Of a stretch of DNA of 64,000 bases, positions 46,497 to 56,005 are shown piece after piece; the stretch's first letter is position 1; the number at the start of each line of letters is the position of its first letter. Position numbers and translations under genes: made by a program. The stretch lies in contig NZ_CP096255.1 in NCBI RefSeq assembly GCF_011516635.5, positions 5,206,501-5,270,500 of the forward strand. Direction: 5' to 3'. The notes beneath the pieces are model-generated. The model was given only the letters and a program-made list of their open reading frames with translations, was not told the origin of the DNA and made no database searches. This DNA comes from Bradyrhizobium barranii subsp. apii. Lineage in GTDB: Bacteria > Pseudomonadota > Alphaproteobacteria > Rhizobiales > Xanthobacteraceae.

Positions 46497-46586
46497 TGGC
46501 GGAAGGGGTGGGATTCGAACCCACGGTACCCTTGCGGGCACGCCGGTTTTCAAGACCGGTGCCTTAAACCACTCGGCCACCCTTCC
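46497..46586 (-). tRNA. tRNA-Ser (anticodon UGA), CCA encoded
   Basis: A 90-nt class II tRNA. The acceptor stem GGAAGGG pairs with CCCTTCC, the anticodon loop CUUGAAA gives UGA, a long variable arm is present (GCCCGCAAGGGT), the T-loop is GTTCGAATC, and discriminator G plus encoded CCA end at 46497. It reads UCA/UCG codons. Confidence 0.97.
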
Positions 46587-47040
46587 GGACAGAGAATGGT
46601 TGTCGCTTAACGCAGTCGACCGCGCAAGGCAACGCGAAGTTGGCGCTTGCGGGGGAAAACCAAGTCCGATGGGGAAACGGGCCGGGAAGGGCGAAGCTCG
46701 GCTTCGTCGAGCAGTCGTTCGGCGCGGATTCGCTCCCGGTGTGCCTCGGCTTCGTCCCACGACGACTGGAATGCACGCTGCGCTCAATCGCGCAGCGCTT
46801 GATGACCGGACACGTCCGACTGCCGGCGCAGAGCTTGAGCAACGCACTCGTGCTCGCATCCGCCTCATCCGCACGACGCATGGCCAGATCTGTCGTTTAA
46901 AGGTTGTATGAAATAGATCACGCAACCTGACAAAAATATTCGCGCCTGCTTCGACGTTGAATGTGCGTGTTTACGTGACATCACCCAAAAGTTGTGCTTA
47001 GTCTCCGGCCGCCTTCTTCGTCTTGCTGTCCGGGGCTGGA
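46587..47040. other. Gap of about 450 nt upstream of the oxidase operon
   Basis: Holds the promoter of tRNA-Ser (minus) and of the tyrosinase operon (plus). The last 130 nt are more AT-rich. No FNR/FixK box or convincing ORF was found. Confidence 0.45.
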
Positions 47041-49146
47041 ATGGACACCGAAGCATTGACCGTTGCTTATGCGCGCGTGAAGGCGATCCTGGATGAAGCT
47101 GCCGGCGATAGCACTGCTGACTATGGTGGCGCTGGACGGTTCTGGGACAAGGGCGCACAGGCGCTGGAGGCGGCCGAGATCTTCGGCATCAAGATGGTTG
47201 CTCCAGTGCCGGAGGGGCACGCCTGCTGCATCCCGCCGCACGCGCGCAGCGACGCGTCCGGATTGATCAAGGGATTGCGCGGTGACGCACCGTTCGACGG
47301 CGGCAGGTTCCCGGTGCTGCCATGGGGCGGCAAGCGCGTCGCGCCCGCTGACGTCGACCGCATTGCCGACTGGATCGATGCCGGCTGCCCGGATGATGCG
47401 ACCAGCGTCGCAGTCGAGCTTGCGCCTGGCAAGCCGGCGAAGACTTTGACGGTGAAGGTGAGCGAGATCGCCGAATTTGCGGTTGCCGCCGACGGCTATT
47501 CGCCGGCCGCGGATGCCGGCGAGCCCAGGCGGCGCATGAACATCGACTGCATGAGCGAGCCGCAGCTCGAACGCCTGCGCCGCGGCTTCCGCCGGCTTTA
47601 CGACCTCGACCACTGGCCGGAAGACCGGCGCAACTACAACAACCAGGCGCTGATCCACCAGAACCATTGCCAGCACGGCTGGGAGCGCTTCCTGCCCTGG
47701 CACCGTGCCTATCTCTACGAGTTCGAGCAGAACCTTCAGGACTTCGAGCCCGGGCTGATGCTCCCGTACTGGGACTTCACGATGCCGGAGTACCGGCCGG
47801 AGGAGCCGGACAAGGGCCGCATCATTCCGAATTCGATGAAGGCCTATCTCACCGAGGAAGCGGCCGAGACGCTGTTGGCAGCGCTCGACCCGGCGCCGAC
47901 GGCGGCGCAGAAGAAGGCGATCCTGGCGCTCGCGCATGACCGCGTCACCTTCACCTCACAGCACCGCTTCTTCTGCTACGTCATCAGCAAGATCGGCTAT
48001 GCGGCCGTCACGCCGGATACTGAGAATGCCAACCGCCAGCGCTTCATCGACGCGCTGCTTCAGTCGAACTCGCTCTGGTATCCGCTGCGCTATCCGGCCG
48101 AATATCCCAAGGGACAGACTATCAACCAGGCGATCAACTATCATTACCCGTCGGCCGACGACATCGCCCAGATCCTGAGCCTCAACAATTTCCGCGACTT
48201 CGGCGGCGGCAGCATCTACGACGCGGCGTTCGGGTTCCTCGACCAGAATCCGCACAACACCATGCACATCTGGACCGGTGGGCAGAATCCGGATGCAGGG
48301 CAGGCGACCTATGTCTGCAAAGATGCCCCGACCGCGGCGGCTGCGTCGCAATCCGACGCCGAGACCACATGTCTGCGCGCGCTCGCCAAGCGCCGCAACG
48401 ATGCCGTACAGGTCGGCGGGCGCCGTTTCCACGCCCGCTCGGATCTTTATTCGCAGCCGGGCTCCGGCGACATGTTCAGCAACCTGACGGCCTCCTACGA
48501 TCCCGTGTTCTGGCCGATCCACGTTAATATCGATCGGATCTGGTGGGAGTGGCAGAAGCTCAATCCGAATGCGCTGCCGGCCGATCTCGATTCCGTGCTG
48601 TCGCCGTGGAACTACACCATCCGCGACACCCTCGACATCGCGCCGTTCGGCTACGAATACGTCCGCAGCTCGCATTTCATGCCGGTCGGGCTCGAGGCGC
48701 CGGTCAGCCGCTTCGTGTCGCAGCCGATCAACGTGCCGCAGGCCGCGCGCAGCTTCAAACGCGCGGAGATCCGCCTGCATCAGGTGCCGCAATTGATGCG
48801 CTCCTGCTTCGTGCGCGCCTTCCTGAACGAACCCGGGGCCGACGCCTCGACGCCGATCAAGGGCAATCCGCATTACGCCGGCTACATCTCGATCTTCGGG
48901 CATGGGGCCTGCTATGGCGGGCCCGGCCATTGCGATATTCCGCCGCCGCAGCCGCGGCGCTTCGATCAGCGCGGGCGCAGCCACAACACGCCACGCGTCC
49001 ATCGCATCGACGTCACGGCCGCCGCCAGGCAGGCGCTCAAGAAGAAGGGCCCGCTGCAGATCACGTTGGTCGTGATCGGCGGCGACTACCAGGAGGAGAG
49101 GGAGCTTCTGAAGCTGGAAGGCGTGTCGATCAGCTTCCTGGATTGA
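47041..49146 (+). CDS. Tyrosinase-type copper protein with a haem-less cytochrome-like N-terminal domain
   Basis: A 701-residue protein from ATG 47041 (a TTG at 47023 is the longer alternative). Residues about 1-150 resemble the C-terminal part of cytochrome c-like modules (DGGRFPVLPWGGKRVAPADV, then DRIADWIDAG) but have no CxxCH haem site. The copper-A site is His206/His209, His212 and His221 (HGWERFLPWH), with Cys210 nearby. Copper-B is His405/His409 (NPHNTMHIW) and His494 (DPVFWPIHVN). The C-terminal part is a beta-sandwich found in larger polyphenol oxidases. It would oxidise phenols with O2. It is the first gene of an operon. Confidence 0.85.
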   Translation: MDTEALTVAYARVKAILDEAAGDSTADYGGAGRFWDKGAQALEAAEIFGIKMVAPVPEGHACCIPPHARSDASGLIKGLRGDAPFDGGRFPVLPWGGKRVAPADVDRIADWIDAGCPDDATSVAVELAPGKPAKTLTVKVSEIAEFAVAADGYSPAADAGEPRRRMNIDCMSEPQLERLRRGFRRLYDLDHWPEDRRNYNNQALIHQNHCQHGWERFLPWHRAYLYEFEQNLQDFEPGLMLPYWDFTMPEYRPEEPDKGRIIPNSMKAYLTEEAAETLLAALDPAPTAAQKKAILALAHDRVTFTSQHRFFCYVISKIGYAAVTPDTENANRQRFIDALLQSNSLWYPLRYPAEYPKGQTINQAINYHYPSADDIAQILSLNNFRDFGGGSIYDAAFGFLDQNPHNTMHIWTGGQNPDAGQATYVCKDAPTAAAASQSDAETTCLRALAKRRNDAVQVGGRRFHARSDLYSQPGSGDMFSNLTASYDPVFWPIHVNIDRIWWEWQKLNPNALPADLDSVLSPWNYTIRDTLDIAPFGYEYVRSSHFMPVGLEAPVSRFVSQPINVPQAARSFKRAEIRLHQVPQLMRSCFVRAFLNEPGADASTPIKGNPHYAGYISIFGHGACYGGPGHCDIPPPQPRRFDQRGRSHNTPRVHRIDVTAAARQALKKKGPLQITLVVIGGDYQEERELLKLEGVSISFLD

Positions 49147-49164
49147 GAAAGCGGCGGGGAAGTC

Positions 49165-51444
49165 ATGGCGACGTATCGAATCCATCCGGGCATCGGCATC
49201 GCGCGCCTGGGCAACAGCGACAGCGAATTCTACCTCGCGCCGGAGACGCCCGCGGCGATGCCGCTCGCCTGCGACAGTTTCGGCAATCCCCTGCACGGCC
49301 CCGACGGGGTCACACCTGTCCCGGTCAAGACCTTCAAGGATGCGCAGGGTCGCGTGAAGCGGCAAGCCGCGCGCTTCCAGATCTTCGTCTATGACGACGA
49401 GTCCCCGGAAGGCAGGCCGCTGGCGCTCGGCGATGCCGTGGAGGGCGGCGGCAATCATGGTGTGCTCGTCGACATCCAGTGGCGCGTCTATGTCGCCAAC
49501 AAGAAGGCCTCTTGGTACCCGTTCACCGAGCTCAAGGGCGAGCATGGCTACGCCCCCGGCAGCGCGCGCCGCAACGCCGACATCACCGGCCAGGACCGCG
49601 ACCTCCTCATCATCGATCCCGGCCCGCGCAGCGTGAACGCGACCACCAACCGGCGCGCGCATTTCGATCGCTCGGGCGGCCCCGGCGGCTATGCCACCAC
49701 GTTCCCGCCCAGGGGCCTCCAGCCGTTCGACATCGACACGCTGGGCGAGATGATGACCGACAACAAGGGCCGCCTGGTCGTGCTCGGCGGTCACGGCAAT
49801 TCGGGCATGGACGTCAACGGCAGCTTCGGTCCGAAGATCGAGGACTATGCCAACACCGACGGCTGGTACGACGACATCTCCGATGGGCCGGTGATGGCGC
49901 GGCTGATCATGTATTCGAAGCAGGTCGGCCAGACCCGCTACATCGACGTCGAGTTTCCGGCCTGGGTCGTGGTCGGCTACCCGCGCTTCGTCCCTGAGAT
50001 CCTCGACATGATCACGATGGACGAGGTGCTGTACGATCTCTATGTGCGCCAGTTCGCCACCGATACCGGCATCTATGGGACGCTCGGCACCTATGACGAT
50101 CCGCAGCAGATCCCGTTCCGCGACGAGGCGGCGCTGCGTCACTGGCAGGCCGGCCGTCTTGCCTGGAATCGCAACTACCGGCCGTGGTTCTATCGCGACA
50201 TCTGGCCGATCCTGTTCCGGCCGGATGAATTCAGGTATCTGAACGATATCCTTCAGCAATCGAACTACCCGCACGATCAGGCGCAGCGCGGCACGTTCGA
50301 TCCGGACAAATTATCAAAGACCCCGAAACGCGCGACGCGGCCGACGGAAACGGCGACACCGTCGGATGCACAGTTGCGCGATGCCAGTCAGGGCGAAGCG
50401 GTCATGGCGGTGGCGGCGGTCGCAGGTCCGACCCACTATTCCAAGGCCGACGATCCCTACGGACCGATGCGCCGCTTCCTGTTCGATCTGTTGCGCCGTG
50501 CGGGCGAGGCCAATTCCTTCCAGGTGCAGGACCGGGCATCGTCGCGCGTCCATTCGCTGCCGCTGATGCCATTGCTGTGCGGCGACAATCCGCTGACCAA
50601 CGAGACGCCGTCGAAGTTCCTTCATCTCACCCAGTACCAGCTCTTCATCCTCGGCCAGTGGGCGCGCGGCTGGTTCATCAACGAGCAGGAGGAGGGCTGG
50701 CTGCCCGACGGTTATTCACCCTTCGCGCCTTATCCGAAGACGCCGCCGAAGACCGGCCGCGAGCTCGACCGCGGCGTGCTCAGCAACGTGCTCGGCGGCG
50801 CCTTTTGTCCGGGCGCCGAGCTCGGCTGGGTGATGCGCAATCCTTCGATCTACTGGGCGCCGTATCGCATCAACGCCGATCGCAGCGTCTCGGATTTCCT
50901 GCAGAGCGCCGCCCAGGCCAATCAGGACCACGGCACCGTGATTGCGGACCCGACCTTCAACGTCAACTCGCCGCTCAGCCAGGACAACGACTTCGAGACC
51001 GGTCTTCAGCCGGGTGACCTCACCAAATATATGGGGCTGCCCTGGCAGTCCGATTTCAACGAGTGCACGACGCAGCCGATCAACATCACCTACGCCGACT
51101 GGAACAATCTCTGGCCCGGCAGCGACAATGACGATCGCTTGCGGCGCGACGAGAAGACCTGGACCACGCTGTGGTGGCCGGCGCATCGGCCATTGCAGTC
51201 GTTCGAGATCGCCTCGGTCTCGAACGGTAAGCCCAATTACGTCTGGACCACGTGGAGCCGCGGCGTCCCGCAGACGCCGGTCGGCGACCTCAAGATGGTC
51301 ACCGAGTGGTCGCTGCTCGGTTTCATCGTGCGCAATCCCTACGAGCCGGCCGTCAAGCCCGCCGACAGTTATCAAGGGCCCAAATACATCAGCGTCGAGC
51401 GAACAACCGGGTCGCGGCCCGATCCCAAAAGCGAGGCATCATGA
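49165..51444 (+). CDS. LodA-like quinoprotein oxidase (predicted cysteine tryptophylquinone cofactor)
   Basis: A 759-residue protein with the LodA/GoxA pattern: MATYRIHPGIGIARLGNS, PRGLQPFDIDTLGEM, FAWVVVGYPRF-like PAWVVVGYPRF and a C-terminal cofactor region. Cys548 (GGAFCPGAE) and Trp627 (LPWQSDFNEC) match the residues that form CTQ in LodA of Marinomonas (Cys516/Trp581 there). Such enzymes oxidise an amine or amino acid, often the lysine epsilon-amine or glycine, releasing H2O2. The substrate here is unknown. A LodB-like flavoprotein gene lies downstream, as required for cofactor formation. Confidence 0.9.
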   Translation: MATYRIHPGIGIARLGNSDSEFYLAPETPAAMPLACDSFGNPLHGPDGVTPVPVKTFKDAQGRVKRQAARFQIFVYDDESPEGRPLALGDAVEGGGNHGVLVDIQWRVYVANKKASWYPFTELKGEHGYAPGSARRNADITGQDRDLLIIDPGPRSVNATTNRRAHFDRSGGPGGYATTFPPRGLQPFDIDTLGEMMTDNKGRLVVLGGHGNSGMDVNGSFGPKIEDYANTDGWYDDISDGPVMARLIMYSKQVGQTRYIDVEFPAWVVVGYPRFVPEILDMITMDEVLYDLYVRQFATDTGIYGTLGTYDDPQQIPFRDEAALRHWQAGRLAWNRNYRPWFYRDIWPILFRPDEFRYLNDILQQSNYPHDQAQRGTFDPDKLSKTPKRATRPTETATPSDAQLRDASQGEAVMAVAAVAGPTHYSKADDPYGPMRRFLFDLLRRAGEANSFQVQDRASSRVHSLPLMPLLCGDNPLTNETPSKFLHLTQYQLFILGQWARGWFINEQEEGWLPDGYSPFAPYPKTPPKTGRELDRGVLSNVLGGAFCPGAELGWVMRNPSIYWAPYRINADRSVSDFLQSAAQANQDHGTVIADPTFNVNSPLSQDNDFETGLQPGDLTKYMGLPWQSDFNECTTQPINITYADWNNLWPGSDNDDRLRRDEKTWTTLWWPAHRPLQSFEIASVSNGKPNYVWTTWSRGVPQTPVGDLKMVTEWSLLGFIVRNPYEPAVKPADSYQGPKYISVERTTGSRPDPKSEAS

Positions 51445-51857
51445 GCGACAATCCATTCGTCGGACATTGGACCTATCGCAGCCTGCTCAACGATCCCGAC
51501 GTCAACACGGCCTTCAACAATCTCGAATTCGGCCGCGGCACGATCGAGATCGTGGACGGGCCGATGCAACTCTTGACCGGCACGATCGGCGGCCCGGGCT
51601 GGTCGCTCGCGCTGAAGGGATCGCGCGCCTATGGATCGCCGATGCAGGTGCGTTTCCAGGGCACCGGCGTCGTCGGCGGCGAGGAATGGATCTACGATTA
51701 TTGGGGCTCGCTGGTGCCGGCCTGGCCCAATGGCGTCGACCAGCGTCCGGCCATCGTCGGCTCGGTGATCCGGACCATCCCGCATAGCGGCGGCTCGCCC
51801 GGCACGGTGGCGCCTGCCGGCGTCGTGGCGTCGTTCTACGCAGTCCGGGCCGACTGA
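51441..51857 (+). CDS. Hypothetical protein between LodA- and LodB-like genes (138 aa)
   Basis: A 138-residue protein starting in an ATGA overlap with the LodA-like gene. No signal peptide is visible. Its pattern of short strands with many Gly/Trp (FVGHWTYRSLLNDPDV, GGEEWIYDYWGSLVPAWP) suggests a beta-barrel, lipocalin-like fold. It is translationally coupled to the oxidase and so is probably its partner or accessory. Not a known component of LodA systems to my knowledge. Confidence 0.7.
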   Translation: MSDNPFVGHWTYRSLLNDPDVNTAFNNLEFGRGTIEIVDGPMQLLTGTIGGPGWSLALKGSRAYGSPMQVRFQGTGVVGGEEWIYDYWGSLVPAWPNGVDQRPAIVGSVIRTIPHSGGSPGTVAPAGVVASFYAVRAD

Positions 51858-51859
51858 CC

Positions 51860-52993
51860 TTGGCCGCGTTCGACATCATCGTTGCAGGCGCAGGTCCAGC
51901 CGGCGCGGCCGCTTCCCGCGCGCTTGCGATGTGCGCGCCGGAGCTTCGGGTGGCCGTGATCGCGCCGTCCGAGCGGCGCGGGCGAGGTGAAGGACGGGGC
52001 CAGGGACGAGGTGAGGTCTTGTCACCGCTGGTCCAGCCGGTGCTGCGGCAGCTCGGTCTCTGGCCGACTTTCCTGGCGCAGGGCTTTGCGCCGTCGCACC
52101 GCACGCTCACCTCCTGGGACCAGGCCGGCCTGACGTCGAGCGAATTGCTACTGGAAGCGCGCGGGCCGTCATGGCGCGTTGACCGCAGGGCGTTCGATGG
52201 CTGGCTCACGGCGGAGGGTTGCCGCGCGGCCGAGCGCGTCGATGCGAAGGTCTGTCATCTCGCGCGCGAGGCGGACGGCTGGTCGGTCGCGTGCGACGAC
52301 GGCAACAGCCATTCGGCCCGATTGGTCATCGATGCCACGGGCCGCGCCCGCGCACTCGCCGACCGCCAGGGGTCGCGGGCGAAAGCGCAGGACCGCCTGA
52401 TTGCGGCCTATGCCGAGGCGACGACGTCGGGACCGGCGGCACCGGAACTGCTCGTCGAGGCCTTTGAAGACGGCTGGTGGTACACGATGGCACTCGACCA
52501 GGGCAGGCGCGCCTTTGCGTGCATGACCGATGCCGATCTCGCGCGTGGCCTCAGGCTGAACACGCCGGACGGCTGGCGCAGAGCTCTCGCCAGGACGCAA
52601 TTCGTCTCGGCGCTCGCGAGCAAGATCATTCGGCTCGAACCACCCCGCTTGATCCCTGCGGGCAGTCGGTACGCCGCAACGACTGCCGGCTTCCATTTCC
52701 TCTGCGCAGGCGATGCCGCGAGCGCTTTTGATCCGATCTCGGGTCATGGCGTGGTCAAGGCCATGCGCTCGGGCGTGTTCGCCGCCTATGCCGCCAGCGA
52801 TTGCCTCGCGCGCGGTGATGCGGCCGCTCTCGATCGCTACGGCGCGTGGATCGCGCGCGAGGCTGCGGCCTACGCGACGACGCTGAGCGAACACTACGGC
52901 AGTGTTTCGCGCTGGCCCGAGCGCCCGTTCTGGCGGCGCCGGCGTGCCGACGCGCCTTCACGCAATCCTTCGAGCAGTCTTCTGGAACAGTAG
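51860..52993 (+). CDS. LodB-like FAD-dependent oxidoreductase (cofactor maturation)
   Basis: A 377-residue flavoprotein starting at a TTG 2 nt after the preceding stop. It has the FAD-binding GAGPAGAAASR motif (residues 9-19), a later CAGDAASAFDPISGHG segment and the halogenase/hydroxylase-type fold. LodB-like proteins act on the LodA precursor to make the CTQ cofactor. The position directly after the LodA-like operon genes supports that role. Confidence 0.87.
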   Translation: MAAFDIIVAGAGPAGAAASRALAMCAPELRVAVIAPSERRGRGEGRGQGRGEVLSPLVQPVLRQLGLWPTFLAQGFAPSHRTLTSWDQAGLTSSELLLEARGPSWRVDRRAFDGWLTAEGCRAAERVDAKVCHLAREADGWSVACDDGNSHSARLVIDATGRARALADRQGSRAKAQDRLIAAYAEATTSGPAAPELLVEAFEDGWWYTMALDQGRRAFACMTDADLARGLRLNTPDGWRRALARTQFVSALASKIIRLEPPRLIPAGSRYAATTAGFHFLCAGDAASAFDPISGHGVVKAMRSGVFAAYAASDCLARGDAAALDRYGAWIAREAAAYATTLSEHYGSVSRWPERPFWRRRRADAPSRNPSSSLLEQ

Positions 52994-53003
52994 GGCGGAC
53001 AAC

Positions 53004-55211
53004 ATGATGAAGAGCTTCGCGCGAATTGGTCTTGTCATCGCCGCGCTGGGACCGAGCCTTCCAGCATTCGCGGCGCCGGTTCCCCGTGCTTTCGAGCCGC
53101 CGCCGACGCTGCCCGGACAGGGCAATGTCGTGGCCCTGGAGGCCGCGGTGGCGCCGGCCGTCGGCGGTTGCCGGCCGCAAGGATCGATCTCGCGCAGCGG
53201 CTCGATCGTCTCGGTGGTGCTCAACTTCGTGCGTGGCCGCTTCTTCATCAACAACCCGGATCCGACCGATCCGCAACCGGATGGCCTCGACCCCGTCGAG
53301 CTGCGCTCCTATGGCGGCTGCAAGTCGGGCCCGGCGATCATCGTCAAGCCCGGCGATACGCTGCGCGTCGACCTGATCAACCAGCTCGCGAAGGACGACC
53401 CGAGCTGTTTGCCCAATCCTCCGGAGGGGCTGGGCTTGCCGGCGTTGGTCGGGTGCTTCAACACCACCAACCTGCACACGCACGGCCTGCACGTTTCGCC
53501 TGCCGGCAACAGCGACAACGTGCTGCTCAACATCGCCCCGCAGACGAAGTTCCCCTATGAGATCAACATCCCCAACGACCATCCGGCGGGGACGTTCTGG
53601 TATCACGCCCACCGTCATGGCTCGACGGCCGTGCAGGTGGCGAGCGGCGCCTCGGGCGTGCTGGTCGTCAAGGGCGAGCGTCCCTATACGCCACCGTCGC
53701 CGCAGAACCCGAAGCCGATTGCCGATATCGACACGGTCCTGCATGACGTCAACGGCGCCCCGTTCAAGGAGCAGCTCTTCCTGTTTCAGCAGATCGCCTA
53801 TGCCTGCTTCGCCAACCAGCCGAACCAGCCCGGCGGCCCGTGGCAACAGATCTACACCACGCAGGGACTCTACAACGCCAGCAGTCCGGCAAATATCGCG
53901 AACGCGCCGTGGACGTGCCCGCTGGCGACGTCAGGCAATCCGGTAAGCCCCGGCGTCGTCGAGAACTTTGGCTTGCAACTGGACTCATCGTCGATCTGGG
54001 ACACCAATGGCCGCTTCACCAGCGTCAATGGCATCGTGCAGCCGACGCTCACCGTGCCGGCGGGCGAGATCCAGCGCTGGCGCTTCGTGCATGCCGGCAT
54101 TCACGATACGATCAACATTCAGCTCGTGCGCGCCACGCCGGTCGGCACAACGAACCTGATCGCGACCTCGGCGCTGAGCGGCAACCGCCAGCAGCAGAAG
54201 GCCGATCTTCTGGCCGCCTGTAACGCCTCGACGGGCACACTGATCCAGCAGTTCGAGATCGCATCCGACGGTCTGACCCGGACCAAATTGCGCACCGTGC
54301 ACGCCTCGCAAGTCGGCGGCGTGCTCGAATCGAACTACATGCAGCCCGGCTATCGCAGCGACGTTCTCGTCGTATTCCCCTCGGACGGCGACTATTGCCT
54401 GCTCAACCAGGCGGCGCCGAAGGCTGAGCGCGTGTCCAACGGCAACGGCGGCGGGCAGGGGCCGACGACGCCGCAATTGCTGGCCTATGTCCATGTGCGC
54501 GGAGGGCAGCCCGTGACGGGGGACCTGCAGGCCTATGTCGGCAAGGCGCTGTACGATGCCAATCCGACGTTGCCGGACGCCGTTCGCACCGGGCTGCGTG
54601 ACGGCGATCTGCGGCCGTGGGCGCCATTCGAAAACCTTGCGCCGCCAGCTGCCGGCAGCCAGCAGCAGCAGGCGGCCTTTGCGATCAACTTCCCGGCCTT
54701 CACGGTCAACAACGCCTCGTACGATCCCGACGTGGTGAACTTCACGCGCGAGGTCAACACCACGGACGACTGGATGCTGTCCGCGCAAGGCGAGCCGCAC
54801 ATCTTCCATATCCACGTCAATCCGTTCCAGGTGATCGACGTCACCACCACCAACACCAACGGTCAGCAGATATCGATCTACAATCCCGACGGCACCTGCA
54901 AAGCTGACATCGTGTATGCCGACAAGCAGCAACTGGCCAACCAGTATTGCGGCATGTGGCACACATTCCGCGACACGATCATCGTCGAGAACAACTATCA
55001 GATCCGCGTCAGGACGCGGTACGACCGCTACATCGGCGAGTACGTCCTGCATTGCCACATCCTGGACCACGAGGACGCGGGCATGATGGCCAATATCGCG
55101 ATCGTTCCCGACCTCAACGCGCCGGGCGGCGGCCTCGGGATGGCGGGGATGCGCCATGCCAAGCAGCCGACGGCGACACCCGCGGCGACGCCCGTAGGCC
55201 ACAAACATTGA
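53004..55211 (+). CDS. Secreted multicopper oxidase (laccase-like)
   Basis: A 735-residue protein with a signal peptide (MMKSFARIGLVIAALGPSLP, then AFA), starting at ATG 53004, 11 nt after the LodB-like stop. All four copper motifs are visible: HTHGLHVSP, YHAHRHGSTAVQ, HIFHIHVNPFQV and HCHILDHEDAGMM (the Cys ligand for type 1 copper is in HCHILDHED). It couples substrate oxidation to reduction of O2 to water in the periplasm. A long central insertion (about residues 230-480) is not typical of short laccases. Confidence 0.92.
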   Translation: MMKSFARIGLVIAALGPSLPAFAAPVPRAFEPPPTLPGQGNVVALEAAVAPAVGGCRPQGSISRSGSIVSVVLNFVRGRFFINNPDPTDPQPDGLDPVELRSYGGCKSGPAIIVKPGDTLRVDLINQLAKDDPSCLPNPPEGLGLPALVGCFNTTNLHTHGLHVSPAGNSDNVLLNIAPQTKFPYEINIPNDHPAGTFWYHAHRHGSTAVQVASGASGVLVVKGERPYTPPSPQNPKPIADIDTVLHDVNGAPFKEQLFLFQQIAYACFANQPNQPGGPWQQIYTTQGLYNASSPANIANAPWTCPLATSGNPVSPGVVENFGLQLDSSSIWDTNGRFTSVNGIVQPTLTVPAGEIQRWRFVHAGIHDTINIQLVRATPVGTTNLIATSALSGNRQQQKADLLAACNASTGTLIQQFEIASDGLTRTKLRTVHASQVGGVLESNYMQPGYRSDVLVVFPSDGDYCLLNQAAPKAERVSNGNGGGQGPTTPQLLAYVHVRGGQPVTGDLQAYVGKALYDANPTLPDAVRTGLRDGDLRPWAPFENLAPPAAGSQQQQAAFAINFPAFTVNNASYDPDVVNFTREVNTTDDWMLSAQGEPHIFHIHVNPFQVIDVTTTNTNGQQISIYNPDGTCKADIVYADKQQLANQYCGMWHTFRDTIIVENNYQIRVRTRYDRYIGEYVLHCHILDHEDAGMMANIAIVPDLNAPGGGLGMAGMRHAKQPTATPAATPVGHKH

Positions 55212-55242
55212 TCGTCACAGGAAGCAGGGAGGATTACGCGCG

Positions 55243-55890
55243 ATGAAGATCGGCATCCCCGTCTACGACGGCGTCGACATGCTCGACGTCGCCGGTCCCT
55301 TCGAAATGTTCGACTGGGCCGACTTCGACGTCGAGGTCGTCGCGGCAAAGCCGGGAATGAAACGGTTTCGCAACCGGGGATTTCCGTTCGAGGTCGCAAA
55401 ATCCTTCGCGGAATGCACCCAGTATGATGCCGTCTGGATTCCCGGCGGCGATCCAGACGCGCTCACCGAGATCATCAACGATCCGCACCGGACCTACGTC
55501 CAGTTTCTGACCAGGCAGGCCGCCGGTGCGAAGTACGTGTGCTCGGTCTGCGAGGGAGCAATGCTGTTCGCGGCATCGGGCCTTCTCGACGACCACTGGG
55601 CGACGACGCACTGGGCTTTCCTGGAATGCTTCCCGACGCTGTTCCCGAAGGTGAAGGTTGCCGACGGACATCCGCGTTTCGTGCTGGATCGCAATCGCCT
55701 GACCGGAGCCGGAATATCCGCGGGCCTCGACGAGGCCCTGATGTTGATCACGCTGCTCGGAGGCACGGAGCTGGCGCGTCAGGTTCAGCAAAACACCGAA
55801 TACTATCCGGATCCGCCCGTGCGCAGCGCGATTCCCGCAGCGCCGCAGTGCCCGCTCACAGGCGTCAAGCCGCCGGGGTCGATGCAATAG
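55243..55890 (+). CDS. DJ-1/PfpI-family protein
   Basis: A 215-residue protein with the DJ-1/PfpI signature: N-terminal GIPVYDGVDMLDVAGPFEMF, the nucleophile Cys in KYVCSVCEGAMLFAASGLLD and DGHPRFVLDRNRLTGAGISA. It could be an isonitrile hydratase-like or stress protein. It lies 31 nt after the multicopper oxidase gene, so it probably protects against or processes products of the oxidases. Confidence 0.88.
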   Translation: MKIGIPVYDGVDMLDVAGPFEMFDWADFDVEVVAAKPGMKRFRNRGFPFEVAKSFAECTQYDAVWIPGGDPDALTEIINDPHRTYVQFLTRQAAGAKYVCSVCEGAMLFAASGLLDDHWATTHWAFLECFPTLFPKVKVADGHPRFVLDRNRLTGAGISAGLDEALMLITLLGGTELARQVQQNTEYYPDPPVRSAIPAAPQCPLTGVKPPGSMQ

Positions 55891-56005
55891 GTCCGGCCGA
55901 CCGAATGCATCATCTAACTATCTGATATGTTGATACTTCAATCGGCCGCGTCGACTGCCGGGTTCAACTCATGGAACCGTTTCGTTGCTTGCGCGTTGTC
56001 TCCGC

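Noticed and set aside
44251..46586. Integrative element using tRNA-Ser as attachment site
   Set aside because: The recombinase is paired with an IS91 transposase, and no repeat of the tRNA 3' end was found nearby.
47956..50274. 772-codon minus-strand frame opposite the tyrosinase and LodA-like genes
   Set aside because: Shadow of two well supported genes.
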